Shown here: piece by piece, positions 17,375 to 25,303 of the stretch
How the letters are laid out: the number at the start of each line of letters is the position of its first letter
Numbering within the stretch: position 1 is the first letter of the stretch
Assembly (NCBI RefSeq): GCF_000163895.2
Contig: NC_016630.1
Span: 930,001 to 994,000, forward strand
DNA from: Filifactor alocis ATCC 35896
Lineage (GTDB): Bacteria > Bacillota > Clostridia > Peptostreptococcales > Filifactoraceae
DNA: 64,000 nucleotides
Direction: 5' to 3'
The notes under the pieces: model-generated
Told to the model about the DNA's origin: nothing
Databases searched by the model: none
What the model saw: only the letters and a program-made list of their open reading frames with translations
Position numbers and translations under genes: made by a program

Positions 17375-17980
17375 ATGAGTTATAATACCAGAAGCCTAAT
17401 TAAAATACCGAAAATTCAAATTTGAAGGAAATGACTGTTCAATCTCATTCTCTTCGAAATGGGATGAACAAGTTGATGGAACACTATAAAAAGGGACAGA
17501 ATTTTGAAACTATAAATAATAATTGTAAATAAGTATGGAAAACAACAACAGATAATACTATCAATCAAAAAAGACAGTTCCATTTTTATGAATAAAACAG
17601 TATGCGATTCTTGTCTGCGAACCATTTACTTAAAGTTTTCTACATATCCCGATAACATCAATTTTTATCTATTTTAATTTTAATTAACTCCAATACATTA
17701 ACATTATGAAATAGAAATTTTTTTTCCATTAAAAACCAAACAAAACATAGCTCTTTTCAAAACATATTGTTCCCCTTTCTATAATTATGCAAAAATCAAC
17801 CTGTTCGGATATTGTCTCCACATAAAAATAATATTTGAATTTCATCACAAAGTATTGTATTATTTTTTTAGAAATAATTGTGATAAAAACTTACTTGAAA
17901 CAACATTTGGATTTCTATTTTTTATAAGAAATTTATTTTTCTGTTCAAAGTAATCCAACATACATTAGGAGGTGACAAAG
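17375..17980. other. Intergenic stretch with possible decayed coding
   Basis: No intact gene is supported here. Around 17405-17520 two overlapping plus-strand frames look protein-like (one contains KWDEQVDGTL, the other NGMNKLMEHYKKGQNFET) but both stop within 35 codons and neither has a matching start and ribosome-binding site. This may be a decayed gene of the insert. The last 250 bases are very AT-rich and must include the yajC promoter. Confidence 0.4.
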
Positions 17981-18250
17981 ATGACGACACAACAACTTCT
18001 TTCTTACGGACTTCCCTTCTTTCTGTTAGGAATTTTCTATATTCTTTTGATTCGTCCACAACAACAGAAAGACAAACAAGTCCGTGTCATGCGAGAAAAT
18101 TTGAAAGTAGGCGATGAAATTACAACGATTGGAGGAATCAATGGTCGTATTGTAAAACTATCTGATACTTCAGCAACAATTGAAGTCGGCTCTGACCGTA
18201 CCAAACTTACCATAGAGCGTTGGGGAATTGGAAGAAAAAATGAAAAGTAA
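17981..18250 (+). CDS. yajC: Sec translocase accessory subunit YajC
   Basis: YajC (89 residues) is a single-pass membrane protein that associates with SecDF. One hydrophobic segment (residues 9-25, YGLPFFLLGIFYILLI) is followed by RPQQQKDKQ and the KVGDEITTIGGINGRI beta-strand region diagnostic of the family. The start is ATG 17981 behind AGGAGG; a GTG nine bases upstream overlaps that site. secDF follows two genes downstream on the same strand, which supports the call. Confidence 0.93.
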   Translation: MTTQQLLSYGLPFFLLGIFYILLIRPQQQKDKQVRVMRENLKVGDEITTIGGINGRIVKLSDTSATIEVGSDRTKLTIERWGIGRKNEK

Positions 18251-18328
18251 CAAAAAATATGATGTTCAAACTCTTTCAACATATCAAAATGACTAAGGAA
18301 TTTGATTGATTTTTACATCAAAATTAGG

Positions 18329-18334
18329 TATAAT
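18329..18334 (+). promoter_or_regulatory. Possible -10 element before the carbonic anhydrase-like gene
   Basis: TATAAT at 18329-18334 lies about 95 bases before the TTG start at 18429. The -35 is weak, so the assignment is tentative. Confidence 0.35.
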
Positions 18335-18428
18335 AAAGAAGTTGTGGTTGTAAATATCTATTTGTATTGATAATGGATATTTCAATGTATTCTATTAAAA
18401 ATGTATCTTAGCAAAGGAGGTTTTTATC

Positions 18429-18932
18429 TTGATTAAAGAATACGGAACATTCAATCCCGATTTATCTCAACATTGTTTCATCGCAGACAGTTCCGATGTT
18501 GTCGGAAATGTATCGATTGAAGATAATAGTAGTGTTTGGTTCCATGCAACCATTCGTGGCGACCTTGATTCCATTACTATCGGAAGCGGTACTTGTTTTC
18601 AAGAACAATCTGTTGTACATACAACAACAGGTTACCCTGTAGAGATTGGAAATAATGTCATCGTCGGTCATGGAGCAATTATTCACGGTGCCAAAATAAG
18701 AGACGGCGCATTGATTGGCATGGGTAGTATTTTGATGAACGGTGCCATTGTTGGGGAAGGCTCTATCATCGGTGCGGGTAGCTTGGTGACTGAAAACACG
18801 ATAATTCCTCCCGGCGTAGTAGCTTATGGAAATCCTTGTAAAGTAATTCGTAATGTTACCAAAGATGAAAAAAAAGATATCGAAATAAGTGCTAAAAGAT
18901 ATGTTGAATTATCAAAAGAATACATTAAATAA
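18429..18932 (+). CDS. Gamma-class carbonic anhydrase-like hexapeptide-repeat protein
   Basis: This 167-residue left-handed beta-helix protein is built from hexapeptide repeats (IGSGT, IGNNVIVG, IGMGSI, IGAGSL). The three metal-ligand histidines of gamma carbonic anhydrases are in place: one in SVVHTTTG and two in VGHGAIIHG. Such YrdA-like proteins bind zinc or iron, and some hydrate CO2. The start is TTG 18429 behind AAAGGAGG. It sits between yajC and secDF and is probably cotranscribed with secDF, 21 bases downstream. Catalytic activity is inferred only from the ligands. Confidence 0.85.
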   Translation: MIKEYGTFNPDLSQHCFIADSSDVVGNVSIEDNSSVWFHATIRGDLDSITIGSGTCFQEQSVVHTTTGYPVEIGNNVIVGHGAIIHGAKIRDGALIGMGSILMNGAIVGEGSIIGAGSLVTENTIIPPGVVAYGNPCKVIRNVTKDEKKDIEISAKRYVELSKEYIK

Positions 18933-18953
18933 ATTTTTGGGAGGAATATTATT

Positions 18954-21095
18954 ATGAAACAAAGTAAGACAAAGAGTATGTCCATATTCTTTCTTGTTAT
19001 CTTACTGATTGCATCATTCGGCTTAGCCGCAATCAAAGGGGTTAATGTCGGTTCAAAGACATTCGGAAATGTAAAATCACAAATTCGTCAAGGTCTTGAC
19101 TTAAAAGGAGGTTTCTACGTTGTATATGAAGCAGAAACCGATGCAACCGGAGATGAATTAAATCGTATTATGGACCAAACCATTGCCGTATTTAGAAAAA
19201 GAGTTGACGCAATGGGATTAACAGAACCTTCTATCGTACGTGAAGGTGAAAAAAGAGTTCGTATTGAACTTCCCGGTGTGAAAAATGCAGAAGAAGCCAT
19301 GACTTCTATCGGAAAAACAGCACAACTGATGTTTGTAAAAGAGGATGGAAGTGTTGTATTAACAGGAAAAGAAGTGAAAGACTCACAAGTTGCCGTTGAT
19401 CCGAAAACACAAATTCCTGTTGTTACACTTGAGTTCAACGATGAAGGAACAAAAGCTTTTGCAGAAGCTACTGCAGAACTTGCTCCGACAAAAGGTAAAA
19501 TTATGATTATTTTGGATGATCAACTTATTTCTGCACCATCCGTACAAAGTCCGATTCCGAATGGAAATGCGGAAATTAACGGAGACTTCACATATGAAAG
19601 TGCAAGTACATTATCCAGCTTAATTCGTGGCGGTGCGTTACCTGTAAACTTCAAGGAAATCGAAAGCTCCGTTACTACAGCTACATTAGGAGATAAAGCA
19701 CTTCAAAACAGTATCAAAGGAGCTCTTTTAGGTATTCTTTTGGTTATGTTACTGATGCTTGCCGTATATCGTCTACCCGGATTTATCGCTGATATCGCAC
19801 TTGTTGCGTATATGTTAATTGTTGCATATGTATATGCCGCATTGCATGCCACATTAACATTACCCGGAATTGCTGCTGCTATCCTGTCAGTCGGTATGGC
19901 AGTAGATGCAAATGTTATCATATTTGAAAGAATTAAAGAAGAAATGAGAAAAGGAAAATCGATTCGTATCTCTATTGAAAGCGGATTCTCTAAAGCTCTT
20001 TCTACCATTTTAGACTCTCAAATCACAACTTTCATTGCCGGCGTTGTGCTGTATTACTTTGGTACAGGACCAATTAAAGGGTTCGCATTGACATTGATGA
20101 TAGGTATTCTTGCCTCTATTTTCACGGCAGTATTTATTACCAAGCTATTGTTAAAATCATTCATCAATGCATTCCATATCACCAAGACAGAATATTTTGG
20201 TGTAAAAGTTGGAATGGATAAAGAATCTAAACTTTTTGATTTTATGGGTAAGAAAAAAATCTTCTTCTCAATCTCTGCTATTGTCATCATAATTGGATTA
20301 GCTACATCTACCTTCTCAGGATTAAACTACGGTATCGACTTTACAGGTGGTACCACAATGGGAATCAACCTTGGAAAATATGTTGAAACCACAGAAATCA
20401 GAGAAATTACTAATGAAATTGATCCAACCATGTCTATCAACTACTTGGGAGAAAACAAAGATTCGGTTGAATTAAAAACAATCAAAGACTTAGATAACGC
20501 AGAACGAAAAGCAGTATTTGAAAAATTTAAAACCAAATACAACTTAACAGATGATGCATTCTATAAATCATCTCAATTTGGACCGACTGTAGGAAAGGAA
20601 ATTAAACATAAGGCATTTACATCTGTAGCGATTGCAACTTTCTGTATGCTGTTATATGTTTCATTCCGTTTCCAATTAGCATACGGAATCGCAGCAATCA
20701 TTGCATTATTACATGATGTATTAGTGGTATTTGCCGTTTATGCGGTACTTAGAATTCCTCTAAACTCGCCGTTTGTAGCAGCAATGCTTACAGTAGTAGG
20801 TTACTCTATCAATGATACCATTGTTATCTTTGACCGTGTTCGTGAAGAATTAGGCGGTAGAAGAAGTAACTTGGAAGAGGTAGTAAACAAATCGATTTCA
20901 CAAACATTAAAACGTTCTATCAATACCTCTTTAACAACACTGCTTGCAATTTTATCTCTATACATTATGGGTGTAGAATCCATTCGTGAATTTACACTAC
21001 CGTTGTTAGCAGGAATCACAGTAGGAACTTATTCTTCTGTTTGTATCGCCGGAAGTTTATGGGTTATCTTAACAAAAAAACTTAGAAAAGCATAA
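18954..21095 (+). CDS. secDF: Fused protein-export membrane protein SecDF
   Basis: This is a single 713-residue chain that joins SecD (about residues 1-410) and SecF (about 430-713). SecDF uses the ion gradient to pull exported proteins away from the SecYEG channel. The SecD part has the first helix, RQGLDLKGGFYVVYEAE, the P1 head domain and the membrane block with SVGMAVDANVIIFERIKEE. The SecF part repeats this as LNYGIDFTGGTTM and VVGYSINDTIVIFDRVREE. The fusion is usual for some Gram-positive groups. A terminator follows directly. Proton versus sodium coupling cannot be read from the sequence. Confidence 0.96.
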   Translation: MKQSKTKSMSIFFLVILLIASFGLAAIKGVNVGSKTFGNVKSQIRQGLDLKGGFYVVYEAETDATGDELNRIMDQTIAVFRKRVDAMGLTEPSIVREGEKRVRIELPGVKNAEEAMTSIGKTAQLMFVKEDGSVVLTGKEVKDSQVAVDPKTQIPVVTLEFNDEGTKAFAEATAELAPTKGKIMIILDDQLISAPSVQSPIPNGNAEINGDFTYESASTLSSLIRGGALPVNFKEIESSVTTATLGDKALQNSIKGALLGILLVMLLMLAVYRLPGFIADIALVAYMLIVAYVYAALHATLTLPGIAAAILSVGMAVDANVIIFERIKEEMRKGKSIRISIESGFSKALSTILDSQITTFIAGVVLYYFGTGPIKGFALTLMIGILASIFTAVFITKLLLKSFINAFHITKTEYFGVKVGMDKESKLFDFMGKKKIFFSISAIVIIIGLATSTFSGLNYGIDFTGGTTMGINLGKYVETTEIREITNEIDPTMSINYLGENKDSVELKTIKDLDNAERKAVFEKFKTKYNLTDDAFYKSSQFGPTVGKEIKHKAFTSVAIATFCMLLYVSFRFQLAYGIAAIIALLHDVLVVFAVYAVLRIPLNSPFVAAMLTVVGYSINDTIVIFDRVREELGGRRSNLEEVVNKSISQTLKRSINTSLTTLLAILSLYIMGVESIREFTLPLLAGITVGTYSSVCIAGSLWVILTKKLRKA

Positions 21096-21101
21096 ATAAA
21101 C

Positions 21102-21147
21102 AAGAAGTTCAACCTATCTAAAAAATAGATAAGTTGAACTTCTTTTT
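21102..21147 (+). terminator. Intrinsic terminator of secDF
   Basis: A 19-bp near-perfect stem (AAGAAGTTCAAC... paired with ...GTTGAACTTCTT, one mismatch) has a five-base loop and is followed by TTTTT. Confidence 0.92.
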
Positions 21148-21500
21148 ATATTACTTTATTCAGCTTAACTCAAATTGCATTCTTATACTATTCTCCGTTT
21201 AAAATGCCTGGTATGCAGAATGTACAATTGCTGAAAAATAATTTGGAGAATCATATAGTTCAAAGTATTCAACCTGTCAATTCTAATAGCTAATATTATT
21301 AATATCCATTTATTACAGTCAAATCAAGATACAATTCTATAGACTCACATCATATTGTAGCAATACAATCCATATTAAAGATGTATTTTATACCTCTTTT
21401 TATACATTACTATTCATAAATCATATTCAAAATACAAGTGGTAATTACCACAACTCCTGCTATTTTAGGTAAATATTCTCTTTATTGTACGCGATTCATC
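21148..21500. other. Intergenic stretch with a 14-bp palindrome
   Basis: I see no gene. The palindrome GTGGTAATTACCAC lies near 21438-21452, shortly downstream of the leftward hemolysin III gene. It could act as its weak terminator, but the T-run is poor. Confidence 0.4.
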
Positions 21501-22298
21501 TTAGTGGATTGGAAGATAATACATTAAAATAAAATGGCATAAACTTCCTCCCATGACAAAAACATGAAAAATTTCATGTGCTCCGATATATTGGAAACGA
21601 TTGCGAAACAGTTGAAATTTCATAGCATAGATAATTCCGCCCAAAGTATAGATAATTCCGCCGGCGAGCAACCATAAAAAGCCCTGTTTCGATAAATTCG
21701 AAACAATTTGCGGAACGGAAGAAATACAGCTCCAACCCATGGCGATATAAATAATCGAAGAAATCCACTTTGGACAATTGACCCAAAATCCAGTCAATGC
21801 AATACCGACAACCGCAATTATCCAAACAAAAGCGAGTAATCGAACTCCATGTCGGTTAGCAAGCGCAAGTAGGCAAACCGGTGTATAAGAGCCGGCAATC
21901 AGAACAAAAATCATCATATGGTCAATTTTTCGCAATATTTTATTCGCCTTTTTTGAGATATTGAATGTGTGGTATGCACTACTTGCTCCATACAACAGTA
22001 TCATACTCAACATAAAGATGCTGACACTTATCAAAGCAGTATTTTTTGCGCCGTGTGCCGCAATATGCGTCAATATCATTGGCATCAAAAAAATACATGT
22101 GATAAAAGCAATAAAGTGGGTAAGTGCACTACCCGGATCTTTTACGCGAAAAGGAAAAGAAATCGCATCCGACGTTGAATCGGAAGAGTAATATTTTTTA
22201 TTTTGATTTAAATCAACGGAATCTGTATTGTTCAATTTGCTGATTGTTTGCGATAAATCGTTACAAGATTTTGTTCTTTTGTTTTTTTTGAATATCAT
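21501..22298 (-). CDS. Hemolysin III family (PAQR-type) membrane protein
   Basis: This is a 265-residue protein with seven predicted membrane helices of the hemolysin III/YqfA (PAQR) superfamily. The metal-site motifs are visible: SSAYHTFNIS with Ser and His, the Asp in KIDHMMIF, and HEIFHVFVMGG near the C-terminus. A soluble, Ser/Asn-rich N-terminal extension of about 55 residues precedes the first helix and is longer than usual. Despite the family name, most members are probably metal-dependent membrane hydrolases or lipid regulators, and haemolysis is not implied. Confidence 0.85.
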   Translation of the reverse strand: MIFKKNKRTKSCNDLSQTISKLNNTDSVDLNQNKKYYSSDSTSDAISFPFRVKDPGSALTHFIAFITCIFLMPMILTHIAAHGAKNTALISVSIFMLSMILLYGASSAYHTFNISKKANKILRKIDHMMIFVLIAGSYTPVCLLALANRHGVRLLAFVWIIAVVGIALTGFWVNCPKWISSIIYIAMGWSCISSVPQIVSNLSKQGFLWLLAGGIIYTLGGIIYAMKFQLFRNRFQYIGAHEIFHVFVMGGSLCHFILMYYLPIH

Positions 22299-22415
22299 AC
22301 AAAGTCATCCTTTCCAAATAATATTCATCGGTTTATTAAAAACTTATATTAGGTTATTATAAAAGCTATTATAGAATTTGTCAAGCTATTATTAAAAACA
22401 TAAGGCTTGGTCTGA

Positions 22416-22444
22416 TTGACTGAATGTTGTACATCAAGTATAAT
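22416..22444 (+). promoter_or_regulatory. Strong sigma-A-type promoter before the DUF1836 gene
   Basis: TTGACT at 22416-22421 and TATAAT at 22439-22444 are exactly 17 bases apart. Transcription would begin about 305 bases before the DUF1836 start, giving an unusually long leader. Confidence 0.75.
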
Positions 22445-22526
22445 GAGAAACAGAAACTGATACAAAAACCTAATAGATTATAGATAAATGAAGTATCATA
22501 CAATGATAAAAATACCGTTTAACATT

Positions 22527-22695
22527 CTTGTTTAGAGAGATTGGATGGCTAATTTTTGGGTCTAAACAGGTGTTAATATGTAAATTGAGCGTTTAATTTA
22601 TACCATTACTGCTCCGTTTTTACTATGTGGTATAGCTTTTACCACTTTGCCGGAAAAATGAATAATTTGTCTAAAATAAATTTTGACAAATTATT
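22527..22695 (+). promoter_or_regulatory. Structured leader with three stem-loops
   Basis: Three hairpins lie in the leader of the DUF1836 gene: a 10-bp stem (22527-22536 with 22561-22570, one G-U pair), a 7-bp stem (TATACCA at 22599-22605 with TGGTATA at 22628-22634), and a perfect 11-bp stem (AATAATTTGTC at 22661-22671 with GACAAATTATT at 22685-22695). The last is not followed by a T-run. It matches no riboswitch class I recognise. Confidence 0.45.
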
Positions 22696-22758
22696 TTCGA
22701 TAAACCTGTCAGTTCAAGAATTTTCAATTTGTGATGAAATAAAAAGGAGTAATGTTCT

Positions 22759-23292
22759 ATGCATGAAAAACAAAAAGAAGAGATGCTTTTATCCATTCGA
22801 GATTTTCGATTGCCGAAGTATGACGAGATACCCGATGTCGGATTATTTTTAGAGCAAACGACAAAGTATATTTCAAAATATGTCGAACCGTTACAGGATA
22901 TCACACTTACAGGTTCAATGATTAGCAATTATGTTAAACAAAAAATCATTGCAAAACCGATAAAAAAACAATATTTTACCGATCAGATTGCATATTTGAT
23001 TTTTATCGCGATTGCAAAATCAGTACTTTCTTTAGATGATATCCATTTGTTCATTCAATTGCAAAAAAAAACCTATGACACTAAGACTGCATATGAATAT
23101 TTTTGTAACGAGCTGGAAAAAGCTATTCCGTATGTATTTGGAATTGGAGAATATCCTGAAATCAATAAAGAAGAGAACAGTCATGAAAAAATCATGCTCC
23201 GCAATACGGTTATTACCATTGCACACAAGGTCTATCTAGATAAATGTTTTGCTTTGTTGCATGAAGAGCGTAAAGAAGAAAATAAGTTTTGA
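22759..23292 (+). CDS. DUF1836-domain putative transcriptional regulator
   Basis: This 177-residue protein matches the DUF1836 family, recognisable by FRLPKYDEIPDVGLFLEQTTKY at the start of the domain (residues 13-35), LTGSMISNYVKQKII and YFTDQIAYLIFIAIAKSVLSL. The domain resembles MerR-type helix-turn-helix proteins, and members are presumed DNA-binding regulators, though targets are unknown. It starts with ATG after AAAAGGAG. A strong promoter and a long structured leader precede it. It is a single-gene unit with no obvious regulated partner beside it. Confidence 0.8.
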   Translation: MHEKQKEEMLLSIRDFRLPKYDEIPDVGLFLEQTTKYISKYVEPLQDITLTGSMISNYVKQKIIAKPIKKQYFTDQIAYLIFIAIAKSVLSLDDIHLFIQLQKKTYDTKTAYEYFCNELEKAIPYVFGIGEYPEINKEENSHEKIMLRNTVITIAHKVYLDKCFALLHEERKEENKF

Positions 23293-23452
23293 TATGAATA
23301 TTTGGTAGAGAAAAAGGATTGGCAGGAAGTGATCAAAATAAAGGCAGTACTTTTGTTCATAATTATTACTGTGATAATATGGATTGAATTCATCATTTTC
23401 TTTATCAAATCTCTGAAACTTTAGATATATTGTCATTTTCTTTAGCTTAAAA

Positions 23453-23695
23453 CTATACACTGATTATTGCCTGTACCAAAACATAGATTCCGGAACATAA
23501 TAAAACAACATACATCATAAACTCTCCTCTACGTTCCTTATAGCCATACAGATATCTCAATTTAACACAAGAATATCCTGTTAGAAACGATCCCACATAA
23601 AATAAAAACTCACCACTTTTTTTATCCAAAAGAAAAACAACTATAATGAAAATAAAGAAGCCTGTGCGCAAATCTCTATCACTGTCACCTTGCAT
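23453..23695 (-). CDS. Small membrane protein of unknown function
   Basis: This 80-residue protein has hydrophobic segments at about residues 12-24, 29-42 and 60-78, separated by charged turns (DKKSGE, KERRGE). I do not recognise the family. It is kept because GGAGG lies nine bases before the ATG and the hydrophobicity pattern is regular. It stands alone between the DUF1836 gene and the hgd operon. Confidence 0.5.
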   Translation of the reverse strand: MQGDSDRDLRTGFFIFIIVVFLLDKKSGEFLFYVGSFLTGYSCVKLRYLYGYKERRGEFMMYVVLLCSGIYVLVQAIISV

Positions 23696-23807
23696 ATATT
23701 ATGACCTCCACTAAAACTCCATATCTAATCCCTATTATTTTTACAGGCAAACAAAACTCATAGAAATTACAATTTTATCTGAAACTATTATAAATATTTT
23801 CAATATC

Positions 23808-24027
23808 TTAAAATATTACTATGTTACCAAATCTTTCATTATACTGATATCTATTAAAACCCATATTAGTAATCCAATCTCTATGAGTAATACTTCTTCT
23901 GCTATTATCATGTTCACAGTATATTGCATCTATATGTACTCTATTATGTTTTAATATAAATCGCTGATTAAAGTTATCATAAAAATCCGTTTTTTATACT
24001 ATTATGGTTTCTTCTCTTTTTCATCAT
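23808..24027 (-). pseudogene. Possible frameshifted small gene
   Basis: On the minus strand a frame opens with ATG at 24027 (MMKKRRNHNSIKNGF) and stops near 23985. The next frame, open for 61 codons to a TAA at 23808-23810, continues with protein-like sequence such as YDNFNQRFILKHNRVHIDA and THRDWITNMGFNRYQYNERF. One frameshift near 23985 would join them into about 72 residues. No ribosome-binding site is evident and I do not recognise the product. The alternatives are chance or a small gene that was once mobile. Confidence 0.3.
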
Positions 24028-24091
24028 CACACACTGTGTCTACATTTTAAAATAGTTTTTCATATTAGTATTATATAAAAAACCATTAAGT

Positions 24092-24125
24092 AAAAGGCAG
24101 TTGCATGTTGCGACTGCCTTTTCTT
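24092..24125 (-). terminator. Intrinsic terminator after hgdB
   Basis: The inverted repeat AAAAGGCAGTYGCA / TGCRACTGCCTTTT is a 14-bp stem with one wobble pair and a three-base loop, 18 bases downstream of the hgdB stop. It ends the hgdCAB unit. Confidence 0.85.
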
Positions 24126-24142
24126 CCCTTGATTGCAATATC

Positions 24143-25291
24143 TTAGAAACGGTTCATTTGAACAATTTCATTAAATGTTTCTAATTGTGTTTTTACTTGT
24201 CCGAAGTCAACCATTTGTTGATCATATCCCATTTTAATCAACGGAATTCCTTCTTTTTCAAACTCTTGTTTCAATGATGGGTATTCCATTTCTTCTGTAT
24301 CATTGAAGTTCATCATAAATAGTAAACATCCGTCAGCATCATTGTCTTTTACCAAATCTACTACATATTTTGGTCTCTTGAAGATGTCAGGATCGTAAAG
24401 AATCGGATCTTCATCCATCCTTGCAAATTGATCGGACAATGCCATCATCGGATCTTCAATTGTCATATCAATGTCAATTTTCAGAGCTCTTGATTCATGT
24501 GCTACATCATCTGCAACAACTGCGATTTTGTAATTATCAAACACTTCTAATAATCCCGGGTTGTCTACAATAATACCGCTTGTTACTACTCTTGGTCCAT
24601 CCCAATCTTCTTTTGGCATAGCTTCCAATTTATCATTCAATTCTTTCAACATTGCAGTATTTTCTTCTTTCAACATAAAGTAACCGCTTTTTAGTACATA
24701 GCAACGATCAGATGCTTTTACTGTTTGTGGATGATCAGCAGCCAATTTGATAAATCTTCTTTTTTCCGCTCTGTTTTCATTGTAGATTGCAAAAGTCTTC
24801 TTTAAACTTTCGTCTGTAATTTTTACATCACAAATTTTTTCTAATTCTTTTCTTGCATTGTTAAAGATTCTGGCATTATATACTCTACCGAATTCTTCTT
24901 TTCTGTGTTGTCCATGGTTCAAAAATACCATTGGAATCTTACGTCCGGCACTTACTTTATAGTTTTGAGAAAAAGGTCTCAAAGTATCGTCTAATGTTGT
25001 AATCATTGACGCGGAAAGACCGTCTAATGTTCCGTCTAACGCCATTTCTAAGCATCTAAGTGCCAATGAATAATAGAAAGTCGGGAAATATTCTTTTGCT
25101 TTTTCAATAGGACCTTGTCCACCCCATACTCCAAAAGGAACCAATCCACCTGCGTGTGCAATTTCTTCCGGTGCATAGTAAGGAAAAATCCCTACTGCTT
25201 TTTTTCCTTCTGCCAAATATTTATCCAATTGTTTTCTTGGATTATTGGCATAGTATTTGAATTGATCTAATAATTCTCTTACTTCGCTCAT
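24143..25291 (-). CDS. hgdB: 2-Hydroxyglutaryl-CoA dehydratase beta subunit (component D)
   Basis: HgdB (382 residues) pairs with HgdA to form the dehydratase that turns (R)-2-hydroxyglutaryl-CoA into glutaconyl-CoA by a ketyl-radical mechanism. The family fold is recognisable from VGIFPYYAPEEIAHAGG and LDDTLRPFSQNYK. The cysteines that usually hold a [4Fe-4S] cluster in such subunits are partly missing: the position before DDTLRP is Leu, and the usual FCDPEE-like motif reads FNDTEEMEYP. Only the Cys in LALRCLEMAL remains at an expected place. The frame is intact. The gene lies 12 bases after hgdA. Confidence 0.92.
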   Translation of the reverse strand: MSEVRELLDQFKYYANNPRKQLDKYLAEGKKAVGIFPYYAPEEIAHAGGLVPFGVWGGQGPIEKAKEYFPTFYYSLALRCLEMALDGTLDGLSASMITTLDDTLRPFSQNYKVSAGRKIPMVFLNHGQHRKEEFGRVYNARIFNNARKELEKICDVKITDESLKKTFAIYNENRAEKRRFIKLAADHPQTVKASDRCYVLKSGYFMLKEENTAMLKELNDKLEAMPKEDWDGPRVVTSGIIVDNPGLLEVFDNYKIAVVADDVAHESRALKIDIDMTIEDPMMALSDQFARMDEDPILYDPDIFKRPKYVVDLVKDNDADGCLLFMMNFNDTEEMEYPSLKQEFEKEGIPLIKMGYDQQMVDFGQVKTQLETFNEIVQMNRF

Positions 25292-25303
25292 CTCTTTATC
25301 CTC

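Noticed and set aside
17416..17625. Minus-strand 69-codon hydrophobic frame
   Set aside because: No ribosome-binding site and no family resemblance; likely the reverse of the decayed plus-strand coding.
21501..22298. Calling the hemolysin III family gene a virulence haemolysin
   Set aside because: The PAQR metal-site motifs point to a membrane hydrolase or sensor; haemolytic activity rests only on the historical family name.
22625..22852. Plus-strand frame overlapping the DUF1836 start
   Set aside because: It runs through the 11-bp stem, lacks a ribosome-binding site and overlaps a well-supported gene in another phase.
24143..25291. HgdB cysteine loss as a frameshift artefact
   Set aside because: The frame is open throughout and the flanking residues (DDTLRP, EEMEYP) align with the family on both sides of each missing cysteine.
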